NCBI GenBank assembly: GCA_024688885.1
Contig: JAILDV010000035.1
Coordinates: 1 to 64,000 of the forward strand
DNA length: 64,000 nt
Direction of reading: 5' to 3'
From: Bacteroidaceae bacterium
GTDB taxonomy: Bacteria; Bacteroidota; Bacteroidia; Bacteroidales; Bacteroidaceae
Shown here: one piece after another, positions 28,391 to 38,391 of the stretch
Position numbering within the stretch: position 1 is the stretch's first letter
How the letters are laid out: each line of letters begins with the position of its first letter
The notes under the pieces: generated by a model
What the model saw: the letters and a program-made list of their open reading frames with translations, nothing else
Told to the model about the DNA's origin: nothing
Database searches by the model: none
Position numbers and translations under genes: made by a program

Positions 28391-30233
28391 ATTTTCCTCT
28401 CACCACCTTCCTGCTTATACTGCCGTCATCTGCGCGGCGCACTTCGATGTACATGCCTGTTGTTGGCGGGGTGGTCAGTCGTATGCCACTGAGGGAGTAG
28501 TGCTCAATGGACACTGTTGACGAGTTGTTGGCAGACAGTTCGGTGATGGCAGTCGGTGTGGAATTGCCACCCATACCCGATGGTGCCTCAGGGTTGGTGG
28601 TGATGCAGAGTTTGTCGAGACAAGCCCCGTCTTCACGTCCTCCAATATAGAGTGTGTGCTGACCTGCCTGCAAGTTGCCATGATAGATTTCCTTCCATTC
28701 CCATGATGCAGTTTGCAGACCATTGACAAAATTGCTGTTCAGGGCACCGTCCACACTCACAAAGTAACTGTCATCATCCCATGTGGGGCACAGCACACGT
28801 GCATAAATATAATAGGTGTCTGCTTTCGATGCCGTGAAATGGGCTGCAAGGATATGGGTGCTGTCAGTGGGTGCAGGGATGGTTTGTTCTACAGTCTCCA
28901 GATACTTTCCCTTCGATGCCATTGCATCCTCTACCACTTGGAATGCAGTTCCTGACTTCTCAGTGGGCAGGTTTTCTGCCTCTATCCACAAGGCATCGTT
29001 ATCGTAGGGCTCCTCCTCATCTTCCGCATCTGACACGGGGTCTGTCTTGGTGAACAGGTTCAAGTCGATGCACCCACCCATGGTCTCATAGCCCTGTGCA
29101 TTGAGGTGCAGCCAGTCGTTCTCGAAGAGGAACTTCGACTGCATGGCTTCGAGGTCCTGTGGATTGCGCACAGCCTCGTCGAAGTCTATCACACCGTCCA
29201 GCATCTTTGTGGAGCGAATCCACTGGTTGATGGTTGAACGTCCCTTCTCGTGGTCAGTAGAGTAGTATCCACTTCCCTTGAACGGGGTGATGGTGGCACC
29301 AAAGACATAGATGCCCTTCTCGTGTGCTTCACGGATAATCTGCTTATAGACATCAATGATGCGCTTGGCTGTCTGCACACCGTTCTGTGCGCCACCCAAG
29401 TCGTTGACAGCCTCGAAAAGGATAATCCATTTCACACCTTCCTGTCCCAGCAGGTCACGCTGATAGCGGCTCGAACCAGTGGGGCCTAAGCCTCCACCCA
29501 ACACGCAGTTGCCTCCGATGCCCATATTGAGCACACCCACCTGACTGGTTTGCTCGTTTGCCAGCAATCGGCGTGAGAGCACGTCTGCCCAGCGGTTCTG
29601 CTGGTTGGTGGTCGAACCACGCCCGTCTGTGATGGAGTTGCCCAGAATGGCTACAGCACCCGCTTCTTCAGGAGCCTCCACTTCGAGCGCCAAGATGCTG
29701 TACCAATGGTCTGTCTTCGTGGCATTGCTGAAATTCGTGGTGTTGCCCGACTTCAGATATGATGTCGTACGTGAACCGGGATGTCCGCTCACACTGGTCG
29801 AAGATGCCGAACCGTAGTGGATGGTGATGGCGACATTCTCTCGTGGTCCAATCTTGAAGTCCACAGGGTCGGACACAGCCTTGCCCTTTGCAGGCATGGT
29901 CACACCAGCTTGTCCATTGAAGGTCAGGCTCACTGTTGAACTTTCGTCAATCTCGCTGCTGCTGCCAGCTGTTTTGGCAATAGCCAGTTCCACAGCCTTG
30001 ATTTGGGTGGCACCCGCGCTGAACTCATTGGTCAGTTTCAGGCGCACACGTTCACCTCCGATAGACACCTGCACAATCTGGCGCAACGAGTTGTTGCCCA
30101 ATCCTGGTGATGGGGGATTGTTGTTGTTCTCAACCAATTGTGGGGCTGTACCCCATGTACCAACCCAATGACTCTGAGCACATGCCATACCACCAGCCAG
30201 TAAGCAAGCAAATACCAATGCTATTTTCTTCAT
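28389..30233 (-). CDS. Secreted SGNH/GDSL hydrolase with C-terminal carbohydrate-binding/sorting-like region
   Basis: WVGTWGTAPQLVE; AILGNSITDGRGS; NDWLHLNAQGYETMG. Confidence 0.88.
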   Translation of the reverse strand: MKKIALVFACLLAGGMACAQSHWVGTWGTAPQLVENNNNPPSPGLGNNSLRQIVQVSIGGERVRLKLTNEFSAGATQIKAVELAIAKTAGSSSEIDESSTVSLTFNGQAGVTMPAKGKAVSDPVDFKIGPRENVAITIHYGSASSTSVSGHPGSRTTSYLKSGNTTNFSNATKTDHWYSILALEVEAPEEAGAVAILGNSITDGRGSTTNQQNRWADVLSRRLLANEQTSQVGVLNMGIGGNCVLGGGLGPTGSSRYQRDLLGQEGVKWIILFEAVNDLGGAQNGVQTAKRIIDVYKQIIREAHEKGIYVFGATITPFKGSGYYSTDHEKGRSTINQWIRSTKMLDGVIDFDEAVRNPQDLEAMQSKFLFENDWLHLNAQGYETMGGCIDLNLFTKTDPVSDAEDEEEPYDNDALWIEAENLPTEKSGTAFQVVEDAMASKGKYLETVEQTIPAPTDSTHILAAHFTASKADTYYIYARVLCPTWDDDSYFVSVDGALNSNFVNGLQTASWEWKEIYHGNLQAGQHTLYIGGREDGACLDKLCITTNPEAPSGMGGNSTPTAITELSANNSSTVSIEHYSLSGIRLTTPPTTGMYIEVRRADDGSISRKVVRGK

Positions 30234-30380
30234 TTTTTTCTTTTGATTTTAGGTTTTGTCAATTATCGTGCGAAGGTACGTTTTTTATTTCACCCCACCA
30301 AATAATTCCTCCCTTCTTTGCTAAACGTTTCCCAATCTTCACTCTTCACTCCTAAATCTTGATTAAAAAGAAGGCGAAGC

Positions 30381-30490
30381 GCTGCGCTGAAATGACAAAT
30401 AGCGCTTCGCTGGAATGAAAAAACGGGAGCGCTGCGCTGAAATGACAAATAGCGCTTCGCTGGAATGAAAAAACGGGAGCGCTGTGCTGA
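30381..30490. repeat. 50-bp tandem repeat (2 full copies plus partial), REP-like gcgctgcgctga...agcgcttcgctgg
   Basis: 30381-30430 equals 30431-30480, followed by diverged gctgtgctgaaatga. Confidence 0.93.
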
Positions 30491-30579
30491 AATGAAAGAA
30501 TGAGGGAATGAAAAAATGAGATTTAACCTTTTAACCATTTAACTTTAACCTTTTAAGCGTGCGCTGTCGTCACTCACTC

Positions 30580-30662
30580 GCGCATGCAAGTGTTCCCCAC
30601 ACGCGAACGTAAGTGTTGCTAACAAACGAACGTAAGTCTTGCCCACAAACGAGTTGCAAAAC
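30580..30662. repeat. Degenerate ~23-bp tandem repeats (acgtaagtgttgctaacaaacga-like)
   Basis: Direct reading: gcatgcaagtgttccccacacgcga / acgtaagtgttgctaacaaacga / acgtaagtcttgcccacaaacga. Confidence 0.75.
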
Positions 30663-30879
30663 GTGGAAAAGTCTACGATTTGGGACAAAACATTAGAAAA
30701 GTCTAACTTTTCCCGATTTATTTAGATTCTTTGAATAATCAAGATTTTCTGTGTTTTTTTGTGGAAATGGAGGGACGATGACATTTTAATGCATAAAAAT
30801 TGGGGTTTCTCTTTTTTGTTTGAGAAAGTTTCTGTATCTTTGCCGTGATTTAGCGACTAATTGACTAACTAACTGTTTT

Positions 30880-32298
30880 ATGGATAAAGTTTTTGCCTAT
30901 ATTATCGGATTGGGCGCTGCTGTCATGATGCCCATCCTGTTCACCATTATCGGTTTGTGCATTGGCATGAAGTTTGGCAAGGCTCTCAAGAGCGGACTCT
31001 ATGTGGGTGTCGGTTTTGTGGGGCTTGGCATCGTCACGGCTTTGCTGACCACCAACTTCAACAGTCCACTCGACAGTATCTCGAAGATTTTTGACCTTGA
31101 CCTGAAGGTGTTTGACATGGGATGGCCTGCTGCTGCCGCTGTGGCTTACAACACGGCTGTGGGTGCGCTCATCATCCCCGTGTGTCTCGGCATCAATTTC
31201 CTGCTGCTCGTGACGAAGTGTACACGCACGGTGAACATTGATTTGTGGAATTACTGGCATTTTGCCTTCATCGGTGCTGTGGCTTATTTTGTGATGGGGG
31301 AGAGCATGTTGTGGGGCTATTTTGCCGCCATCGTGTGCTACATCATCACGCTGGTGATGGCTGACCTGACCGCGAAGAAGTTTCAGGGATATTATGAGAA
31401 GATGGACGGCATCAGCATTCCGCAACCCTTCTGCCAAAGTTTCACTCCGTTTGCCATTGTCATCAACTGGCTGCTTGACCGCATTCCGGGTTTCTCGAAA
31501 CTGGATATTGATGCGGATGGCTTGAAGAAAAAGTTTGGTGTGCTGGGCGAACCGATTGTGCTCGGTGTGATTGTGGGTGCCTTGATTGGTGCTTTTGCTC
31601 ACTTCGACCACTTCTTGAACTTCAGTGCATACGCTGCTGATTTTGACACGACTACGGATGCTGTGATGAGCATTGTAAAGTCGGTGCTTGTGCTGGGTGT
31701 GACCATGGGTGCCGTGATGGAACTGATACCCCGCATCACGAGACTTTTCATTGATGGCTTGATGCCCATTTCGGAGAAGACACAGGAGGTGGTGAAGAAG
31801 AAATTCAAGGGCAAGGAAATCTATATCGGCATGTCGCCTGCATTGGTCATTGGTCATTCCACCACACTGGTGGTGTCGCTTCTGCTCATCCCTGTGACCC
31901 TCATCATGGCGATCGTCCTGCGTGGTAATCAGTTCCTGCCGCTGGCTTCGTTGGCAGGCATGTTTTATGTGTTTGTGATGGTGCTGCCTTACACGAAGGG
32001 TAATGTGGTGAAGACGTTCATCGTGGGACTTGTGGCACTGACCATTGGACTCTATTTTGTCACGGACATGGCGGGATGGTTCACGCAAGCTGCCAACACG
32101 GTGTATGAACAGACGGGCGATAAGACCGCAAAGATTCCTGAGGGTTTTCAGGCGGGTGCGCTCGACTTTGCCTCTTCACTCTTTGGCTGGACCATCTACA
32201 AGGCTGTGGAGGGCCTGCAATGGGTGGGCATGGGTGTGCTGACGCTCATCACTGTGGGCATGGTGTTGTGGAACAGAAGAAGGATTGTCAAGGGTTAA
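30880..32298 (+). CDS. PTS galactitol-type transporter subunit IIC-like protein
   Basis: LGAAVMMPILFTIIGLCIGMKFGKALKSGLYVGVGFVGLG...VAYNTAVGALIIP typical of GatC/SgcC. Confidence 0.85.
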   Translation: MDKVFAYIIGLGAAVMMPILFTIIGLCIGMKFGKALKSGLYVGVGFVGLGIVTALLTTNFNSPLDSISKIFDLDLKVFDMGWPAAAAVAYNTAVGALIIPVCLGINFLLLVTKCTRTVNIDLWNYWHFAFIGAVAYFVMGESMLWGYFAAIVCYIITLVMADLTAKKFQGYYEKMDGISIPQPFCQSFTPFAIVINWLLDRIPGFSKLDIDADGLKKKFGVLGEPIVLGVIVGALIGAFAHFDHFLNFSAYAADFDTTTDAVMSIVKSVLVLGVTMGAVMELIPRITRLFIDGLMPISEKTQEVVKKKFKGKEIYIGMSPALVIGHSTTLVVSLLLIPVTLIMAIVLRGNQFLPLASLAGMFYVFVMVLPYTKGNVVKTFIVGLVALTIGLYFVTDMAGWFTQAANTVYEQTGDKTAKIPEGFQAGALDFASSLFGWTIYKAVEGLQWVGMGVLTLITVGMVLWNRRRIVKG

Positions 32299-32350
32299 GA
32301 CAGTACAGGTTTTTCAAGAGATATAACAACTAATTAACTAACTGATTGAT

Positions 32351-33322
32351 ATGAAGAAAATATTGTTGTGGGCAGCGTTGGCTGCATCCTTGAGTGCATC
32401 GGCACAGGTGAAGGTGAATTTCCAGAAAGCTTGCCATCCTGACGACGTGAAGCACTATGACACGAAGACGCTTCGTGAACGGTTTGTCATGGAGAAGGTG
32501 ATGGCTCCTGATGAAATCAATTTGACTTATTCCATGTATGACCGCTTTATCTTTGGCGGTGCCATGCCTGTCACCAAGGACTTGAAACTGGAGGCGTTCC
32601 CTGAACTGCGCGCTCCTTATTTCCTGCATAACCGCGAGATTGGCATCGTGAATACGGCTGGTGACGGTGTGGTGATTGTGGATGGCGTGGAGTATCCGCT
32701 GGGCGAGAAGGAAGCACTGTATATTGGGCGTGGAAACCTTGGCAAGGATAAGAACGGCAAGGAGATTGAGTCGAATCAGGAGGTGATTTTCCGCTCAAAG
32801 GACCCTAAGAACCCTGCCAAGTTTTACATTAACTCCGCTACAGCTCATAAGCATTACAAGACTCAGTGGGTGACGCTTGATGGACGCAAGAACGGCAAGG
32901 TGCAATCGCTGAAGGCTACGGTGATGCGCAATCTCGGTTCGGTGGAGGAGTCGAACAGGCGCACTATCTATCAGCTGATTGTCAACACATCGCTGGAGGA
33001 GGGTCCCTGCCAATTGCAGTTGGGACTGACACAGCTGGAGCCCGGCTCTGTATGGAACACGATGCCCCCACACACGCATGGTCGCCGCATCGAGGCTTAC
33101 TACTATTTCAACCTTCCAGAAACTCAAACCATCAGCCACATCATGGGTGAGCCACAGGAGAGCCGTGTGGTGTGGTTGCACAACGAGCAAGCCATCATGT
33201 CGCCCGAATGGTCCATCCACGCTGCTTCTGCCACTTACTACTACACGTTTATCTGGGGTATGGCTGGTGAGAACCTTGACTATAACGACAAGGATGTCAT
33301 CAAGGTGAGTGACCTGAAATAA
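32351..33322 (+). CDS. kduI: 5-dehydro-4-deoxy-D-glucuronate isomerase (KduI-like) with N-terminal signal peptide
   Basis: [73 protein letters not shown]. Confidence 0.9.
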   Translation: MKKILLWAALAASLSASAQVKVNFQKACHPDDVKHYDTKTLRERFVMEKVMAPDEINLTYSMYDRFIFGGAMPVTKDLKLEAFPELRAPYFLHNREIGIVNTAGDGVVIVDGVEYPLGEKEALYIGRGNLGKDKNGKEIESNQEVIFRSKDPKNPAKFYINSATAHKHYKTQWVTLDGRKNGKVQSLKATVMRNLGSVEESNRRTIYQLIVNTSLEEGPCQLQLGLTQLEPGSVWNTMPPHTHGRRIEAYYYFNLPETQTISHIMGEPQESRVVWLHNEQAIMSPEWSIHAASATYYYTFIWGMAGENLDYNDKDVIKVSDLK

Positions 33323-33375
33323 GGCGCAGTTGTGAATGAGGAATTTGTTACGCTGAACAACTGACGAAACAGAAT

Positions 33376-33858
33376 TTACGAACAGATGCGTGACAGGTGA
33401 GCTACAATTTCTTCCAAGTGGCGCTTGTCCGTCTCGTCAAAAGTTGCGAGGTCTTTGCTGTCAATGTCCAACACAGCGAAGACCTTGCCGTTTTTCCATA
33501 CAGGCACCACAATCTCGCTTCTGCTCAGGCTGGAACAGGCAATGTGACCGGGAAAGGCATCCACGTCGGGCACTATGACTGTCTCTCCGCGTTGCCATGC
33601 AGTGCCACACACACCTTTCCCTTTCTTGATGCGTGTGCAAGCCAATGGTCCTTGAAAGGGACCAAGCACCAGCTCGCCTTCTGACACCCGATAGAAACCT
33701 GTCCACCAGAACCCGAAGGTCTCGTGCAGCATGCTCGCGATGTTCGCCATGTTGGCAATGAGGTCGTGTTCTCCTTCCACCACTGCCTTCACTTGCGGAA
33801 TCAGTGCCTGGTATTTCTCTTCTTTTGAGCCGTCTTGTATCTTCAGTTCTTCTGCCAT
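33376..33858 (-). CDS. GAF-domain free-methionine (R)-sulfoxide reductase-like protein
   Basis: GFWWTGFYRV...LVLGPFQGPLACTRIKKGKGVCGTAW...HIACSSLSRSEIVVP. Confidence 0.92.
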   Translation of the reverse strand: MAEELKIQDGSKEEKYQALIPQVKAVVEGEHDLIANMANIASMLHETFGFWWTGFYRVSEGELVLGPFQGPLACTRIKKGKGVCGTAWQRGETVIVPDVDAFPGHIACSSLSRSEIVVPVWKNGKVFAVLDIDSKDLATFDETDKRHLEEIVAHLSRICS

Positions 33859-33882
33859 GTCATGTGCTGTTTGTGTGGAAGG

Positions 33883-36135
33883 TCAGAGTTTCAGTTTGGT
33901 GGTGAACTCGAAGGTGAAAGGACGAATGAAGGTGCCTGCCATCACGTAGTTCTTGTAGAGAGAGGGGTCGGTGATGAGGTCGGCAGAGGGAATGGAGCCG
34001 CTGGCTCCTTTCTGGTTGAGGATGTTCACGACGCTGGCAGCAAAGTTGATGTGCTTGTTCAGCTGGAAGTCAACGCCTCCGAAGGTTTCCCAACGCCCAT
34101 TGAAATAGAGACTGTTGGTCTTGTTGATGTATTGTTTGCTGAAATAGCGGGCACTGAGCCATACGCGCCATTTGCTGAAACGGTAAGATGGTTCGATTTC
34201 CAGCTCTGTCTTGGAAAGGGCTGTGATGGTCTTGTCGGTGAAGTCGTAGGTTTCAGTCACACCATCGCTGAAGGTGGGGGTGATTTTGTAGTTCTTGTAG
34301 CGTGGGTCACGAATGGTGAACATCAGATGGATGCTGAGCCCCTTGACGGGTGTGATGATAGCATCGGTGAGCCATCCGAGCGTGGCGATGTCGTAGAAGT
34401 AGTTTTGGGTGAAGGACTCGCTCATGCCTGCCTTGAGGTCACCCACGTCTTTGGTCAGCACATGGCTGAGGTTGGGGCGCTCCTGCGAGTTGCTCATGGA
34501 GATGTGGGTGATTTGTGAGGTGAGGTCTATCCACTGGTTCTTCCAATAGATGCCACCACGGAAGTAGTTGGTGGTCATCCCTTTCTGTGTGGGGTAGTGG
34601 TAGGTGCCGTAATGGAACAGCTGCGAGTGGGCGACTGCAGAGGAATATTCTGCCTGCAAGCCGAAACCACGCAGCAGGGCAAAGCGGGCACTGCCTATGA
34701 AGGCATAGTTGAAGTGGTTGTCGCTGAAGTGGTTCTTCACCACACCTTCGTCAGCCAAACTGAAGCCCACATGGCGGGCATTGCCGGGGGTCATGTCGTT
34801 GGCTGCATGTCCACGCACATTGAGGTATTCGAGCCTCAACCCTCCGTAGAGCCACAGACGCCGGTTGACATTCCATTCGTCAGACACCAGTCCGAAAATC
34901 TTGTGCTCATGACCATCATAGTATTCGGCATAGGAGTTGTAGGAGAAGCCCTCGCTGCCATTGAGCAGCAGGAGCTTAGGGTCTTTCTTGGCTTCGTGGG
35001 CAAACAGGTACATGGATGTGCTGACACCTCCGTGATTGAGCCAGTAGTCCACCTCAGCACGCCAATTGTGACGCTGGTCTTTCGACTTACCCGTGAGTGC
35101 CGCATTGGTCATCCACGAATGTTCAAGCCCGTCGAAATGGAGCATTCTGCGTGTTTGCACCTTGCCGAGATAGTTGTTCCCATCCTCGTAGGTGTATCCG
35201 CTACCGCTCATGGCATCGCTCACACCCATCAGGGTTGTGCTGGAACGTAGGGATTGTCCATGCTTGAACTTGCTGTGGATGGAGAGTTTCAGGTCATTGT
35301 CCCACAGATAGTCCATCACAAAGTTCACGTGGTGTATCTTGCTGGTGTTGGCATCGTTGATGTCCTGTTCCACCATCTTTCCCGTCTCCACGTCGAGATA
35401 TTTTATCGTACGGTTGGCAGGGCGATATTGGTCAATGCCCAATCTGAAACCATCGTACTCCTTCACACTGCCATCGCCTACGAAGATGAACGGACCATAG
35501 TTCTCGTTAACCTCACGGAACTGCGAATATTGGTAGATGAGTCCCGCTTTTCCCCTGCCTTCGTTCCAACTCTTAGAGAGGGCTGCCTTGTAGAAATGCG
35601 CACTCTCGTGGAGCTTGGTCATGTCGAGGTGGTTGCTTCCTGGGTCAAAGTTGTGATAGGTGCCCACACTGATGCCCCATCCCTTGCCGAGTGGGGTGGA
35701 AATGTTGGCGTCGATGGTGTGGCGCCCGTGATGGTTGACAGAGTAGTTCATCTTCCCCTCAAGCTGGTCGCCTGCCAGTTTTGACCAGCTGTCCACGCTA
35801 TAGGTGATGACACCATATTTCAGCACCATGTCCTGTGGCCCCATTGTCCGTACGGATTCTTGGCTCACACCATTGTGCCAGGATTTGTAAGGATAGACTT
35901 GATAATTATAGTACGACACTGGCAGACCATCTTCGAAGATGTAAGAGTAGCCGGAGATGGGCAGTCCCAGAGAAATCTGACGTGGTTGTGTGGCAGATGA
36001 CGCATTCATGAGCACATTCCTGTTGCTGTCGCCAGACGTGTTCTTCGCCGAGTCGGTGAGAACATCCTGTGCCATCACACTCATGCATGTGGTGATGCTT
36101 AGCAGCGTTGTCGTGAGCAATCTTGTGAGGATCAT
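33883..36135 (-). CDS. TonB-dependent receptor-like outer-membrane protein
   Basis: Signal peptide; long beta-barrel with terminal aromatic/hydrophobic strand (FTFEFTTKLKL). Confidence 0.7.
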   Translation of the reverse strand: MILTRLLTTTLLSITTCMSVMAQDVLTDSAKNTSGDSNRNVLMNASSATQPRQISLGLPISGYSYIFEDGLPVSYYNYQVYPYKSWHNGVSQESVRTMGPQDMVLKYGVITYSVDSWSKLAGDQLEGKMNYSVNHHGRHTIDANISTPLGKGWGISVGTYHNFDPGSNHLDMTKLHESAHFYKAALSKSWNEGRGKAGLIYQYSQFREVNENYGPFIFVGDGSVKEYDGFRLGIDQYRPANRTIKYLDVETGKMVEQDINDANTSKIHHVNFVMDYLWDNDLKLSIHSKFKHGQSLRSSTTLMGVSDAMSGSGYTYEDGNNYLGKVQTRRMLHFDGLEHSWMTNAALTGKSKDQRHNWRAEVDYWLNHGGVSTSMYLFAHEAKKDPKLLLLNGSEGFSYNSYAEYYDGHEHKIFGLVSDEWNVNRRLWLYGGLRLEYLNVRGHAANDMTPGNARHVGFSLADEGVVKNHFSDNHFNYAFIGSARFALLRGFGLQAEYSSAVAHSQLFHYGTYHYPTQKGMTTNYFRGGIYWKNQWIDLTSQITHISMSNSQERPNLSHVLTKDVGDLKAGMSESFTQNYFYDIATLGWLTDAIITPVKGLSIHLMFTIRDPRYKNYKITPTFSDGVTETYDFTDKTITALSKTELEIEPSYRFSKWRVWLSARYFSKQYINKTNSLYFNGRWETFGGVDFQLNKHINFAASVVNILNQKGASGSIPSADLITDPSLYKNYVMAGTFIRPFTFEFTTKLKL

Positions 36136-36324
36136 GAATGGTCTTTGTAAATTATCAATCCAATTGCAAAGATACAGATTCTTAGGGAATCAGTGAATAA
36201 AAAAGGAGAAAAATAATAAAAAAGTTAAAAAGTGGGACTTTCATTCGCTCTATTTCGGATGAAAGCCCTACCTTTGTAGTCGAATTACTAAAATAGTTTT
36301 TCTTTATAAATAGTAAATAGATTC

Positions 36325-37593
36325 ATGGCAATAGTAAAACCTTTCAAGGGAGTACGTCCACCAAAAGACTTGGTGGAGCAAGTGGAGAGCCGTCCTTATG
36401 ATGTGCTGGATTCAGAAGAAGCACGTGCGGAGGCTGGCGACAATGAGAAGTCGCTGTATCATATCATCAAACCAGAGATTAACTTTGAACCGGGCACGAG
36501 CGAGTATGACCCCCGTGTGTATGAGGAGGCAGCTCGTCAGTTCGCGAAGTTCCAGAAGAACGGATGGCTGGTGCAGGACGAGAAGGAGCAGTATTACATT
36601 TATGCCCAGACTTCATGCCTGCCTGCCAACGGCAATAAGGAGAAAACCCAGTATGGCATTGTAGTGGGTGCTTACAGCGGTGACTACCAGACGGGTGTCA
36701 TCAAGAAGCATGAGCTGACACGTGCCGACAAGGAGGAAGACCGCATGAAGCATGTGCGTGTGAACGATGCCAACATCGAACCTGTGTTCTTTGCATATCC
36801 TGATGACGAGGTGCTGCTGGCACTCATCGACAAGTATGCCAAGACTAAGCCTGAGTATGATTTCGTTGCACCGATTGATGGTTTCGGACACAAACTCTGG
36901 GTGGTGAGCGATGACAACGACATCAAGACCATCACTGAGCGTTTTGCCAAGATGCCTAACCTCTACATTGCAGATGGTCACCATCGCAGTGCTGCCGCAG
37001 CTCTGGTGGGTGCGGAGAAGGCAAAGCAGAACCCCAATCATCGTGGTGACGAGGAGTATAACTACTTCATGGCAGTGTGCTTCCCGGCAAGCCAACTGAC
37101 CATCCTTGACTACAACCGTGTCATCAAGGACTTGAATGGTCTGACACCTGCTGAGTTCATTCAGGCATTGGAGAAGAACTTCATCGTGGAGAAGAAGGGT
37201 AGTGCAGAGTATCGTGCTCAGGAATTGCACGAGTTCTCGCTCTATCTGGAAGGTGAGTGGTATTCGCTCAAGGCTAAGCCCGGCACCTATGATGAGAACG
37301 ACCCCATCGGTGTGCTGGATGTGAGCATCTCTTCCAAGTTGATTCTGGATGAAATTCTTGGCATCAAGGACTTGCGCCGCGATAAGCGCATTGACTTTGT
37401 GGGTGGACTCCGTGGCCTTGGCGAACTGAAGCGTCGTGTGGACAGCGGTGAGATGAAGACAGCGTTGGCGCTCTATCCCGTGACCATGCAGCAAATCATG
37501 GACATTGCCGATTCGGGCAACATCATGCCTCCAAAGGCAACATGGTTTGAACCTAAGCTGAGAAGCGGATTGGTGATACACAAATTGAGTTAA
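36325..37593 (+). CDS. DUF1015 family protein
   Basis: IVKPFKGVRPPKDLVEQV...SLYHIIKPEI; LYIADGHHRSAAA. Confidence 0.92.
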   Translation: MAIVKPFKGVRPPKDLVEQVESRPYDVLDSEEARAEAGDNEKSLYHIIKPEINFEPGTSEYDPRVYEEAARQFAKFQKNGWLVQDEKEQYYIYAQTSCLPANGNKEKTQYGIVVGAYSGDYQTGVIKKHELTRADKEEDRMKHVRVNDANIEPVFFAYPDDEVLLALIDKYAKTKPEYDFVAPIDGFGHKLWVVSDDNDIKTITERFAKMPNLYIADGHHRSAAAALVGAEKAKQNPNHRGDEEYNYFMAVCFPASQLTILDYNRVIKDLNGLTPAEFIQALEKNFIVEKKGSAEYRAQELHEFSLYLEGEWYSLKAKPGTYDENDPIGVLDVSISSKLILDEILGIKDLRRDKRIDFVGGLRGLGELKRRVDSGEMKTALALYPVTMQQIMDIADSGNIMPPKATWFEPKLRSGLVIHKLS

Positions 37594-37599
37594 GCGTTT

Positions 37600-38190
37600 G
37601 TGGACACTTACAGAACGATAAAGGCAGCCAGTGAAGGCGCATATAGCGAGAAACGCAGCAAGTTTCTCGCTTTTGCTATGCCTGTGCGTTCTGTGGAGGA
37701 TGTGAAGCAAATCGTGGCGGAGTATCAGAAGAAATATTATGATGCACGTCACGTCTGTTATGCCTACATGCTGGGAGCGGAGCGGAAGGAGTTCCGTGCC
37801 AATGACAACGGGGAACCTTCGGGAACTGCTGGAAAACCAATTCTTGGACAAATCAATTCCAACGAGTTGACAGACATCCTGATTATTGTGGTGCGTTACT
37901 TTGGTGGTGTGAAACTTGGCACTTCTGGATTGATTGTGGCATATCGCCTTGCTGCTGCAGAAGCCATTGCCGCAGCGGAGATTGTGGAGAAGACAGTGGA
38001 TGAAGATGTCACCTTCCATTTCGAATATCCTTTCATGAATGACGTGATGCGGATTGTCAAGGAGGAAGAACCGCAAATTGTTGTGCAAGATTTCGATAAT
38101 GACTGCACCATGACTCTCCGCATCCGCAAGGATTCCATGCCACGACTGAAAGCACGGTTGGAGAAAGTGTCTTCACTCCGTTTCGAGTAA
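37600..38190 (+). CDS. YigZ/IMPACT family protein (GTG start)
   Basis: RSKFLAFAMPVRSVEDVKQ; NDNGEPSGTAGKPIL; VVRYFGGVKLGTSGLI. Confidence 0.95.
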   Translation: MDTYRTIKAASEGAYSEKRSKFLAFAMPVRSVEDVKQIVAEYQKKYYDARHVCYAYMLGAERKEFRANDNGEPSGTAGKPILGQINSNELTDILIIVVRYFGGVKLGTSGLIVAYRLAAAEAIAAAEIVEKTVDEDVTFHFEYPFMNDVMRIVKEEEPQIVVQDFDNDCTMTLRIRKDSMPRLKARLEKVSSLRFE

Positions 38191-38234
38191 GTGCCCTCAC
38201 TTCGTGTTGGGGAGTGCTGAAAGTGCTGAAACAA

Positions 38235-38268
38235 AGTGCCGGGAAACATATAGTTTTCTCGGCATTTA
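38235..38268 (+). terminator. Terminator hairpin after the YigZ gene
   Basis: AAGTGCCGGGAAAC-atat-AGTTTTCTCGGCATTT. Confidence 0.7.
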
Positions 38269-38391
38269 TTGTGTCCTCTCGTTAAATTTCACACAAAAGT
38301 CATAATAAAACTTAACTGAGTGTGCGAATTTGAAAAATTGTTGCTATCTTTGTCAAATCGAATGAATGAATTTAATTGATTTTATCCATAT

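Noticed and set aside
30381-30500. CRISPR array
   Set aside because: Head-to-tail identical 50-bp duplication without spacers.
30865-32088. 407-aa antisense ORF opposite the PTS-IIC-like gene
   Set aside because: His/Asp/Arg-rich shadow ORF of a hydrophobic membrane protein gene.
36613-38088. 491-aa antisense ORF across DUF1015/YigZ
   Set aside because: Covers two recognisable sense genes; no domain features.
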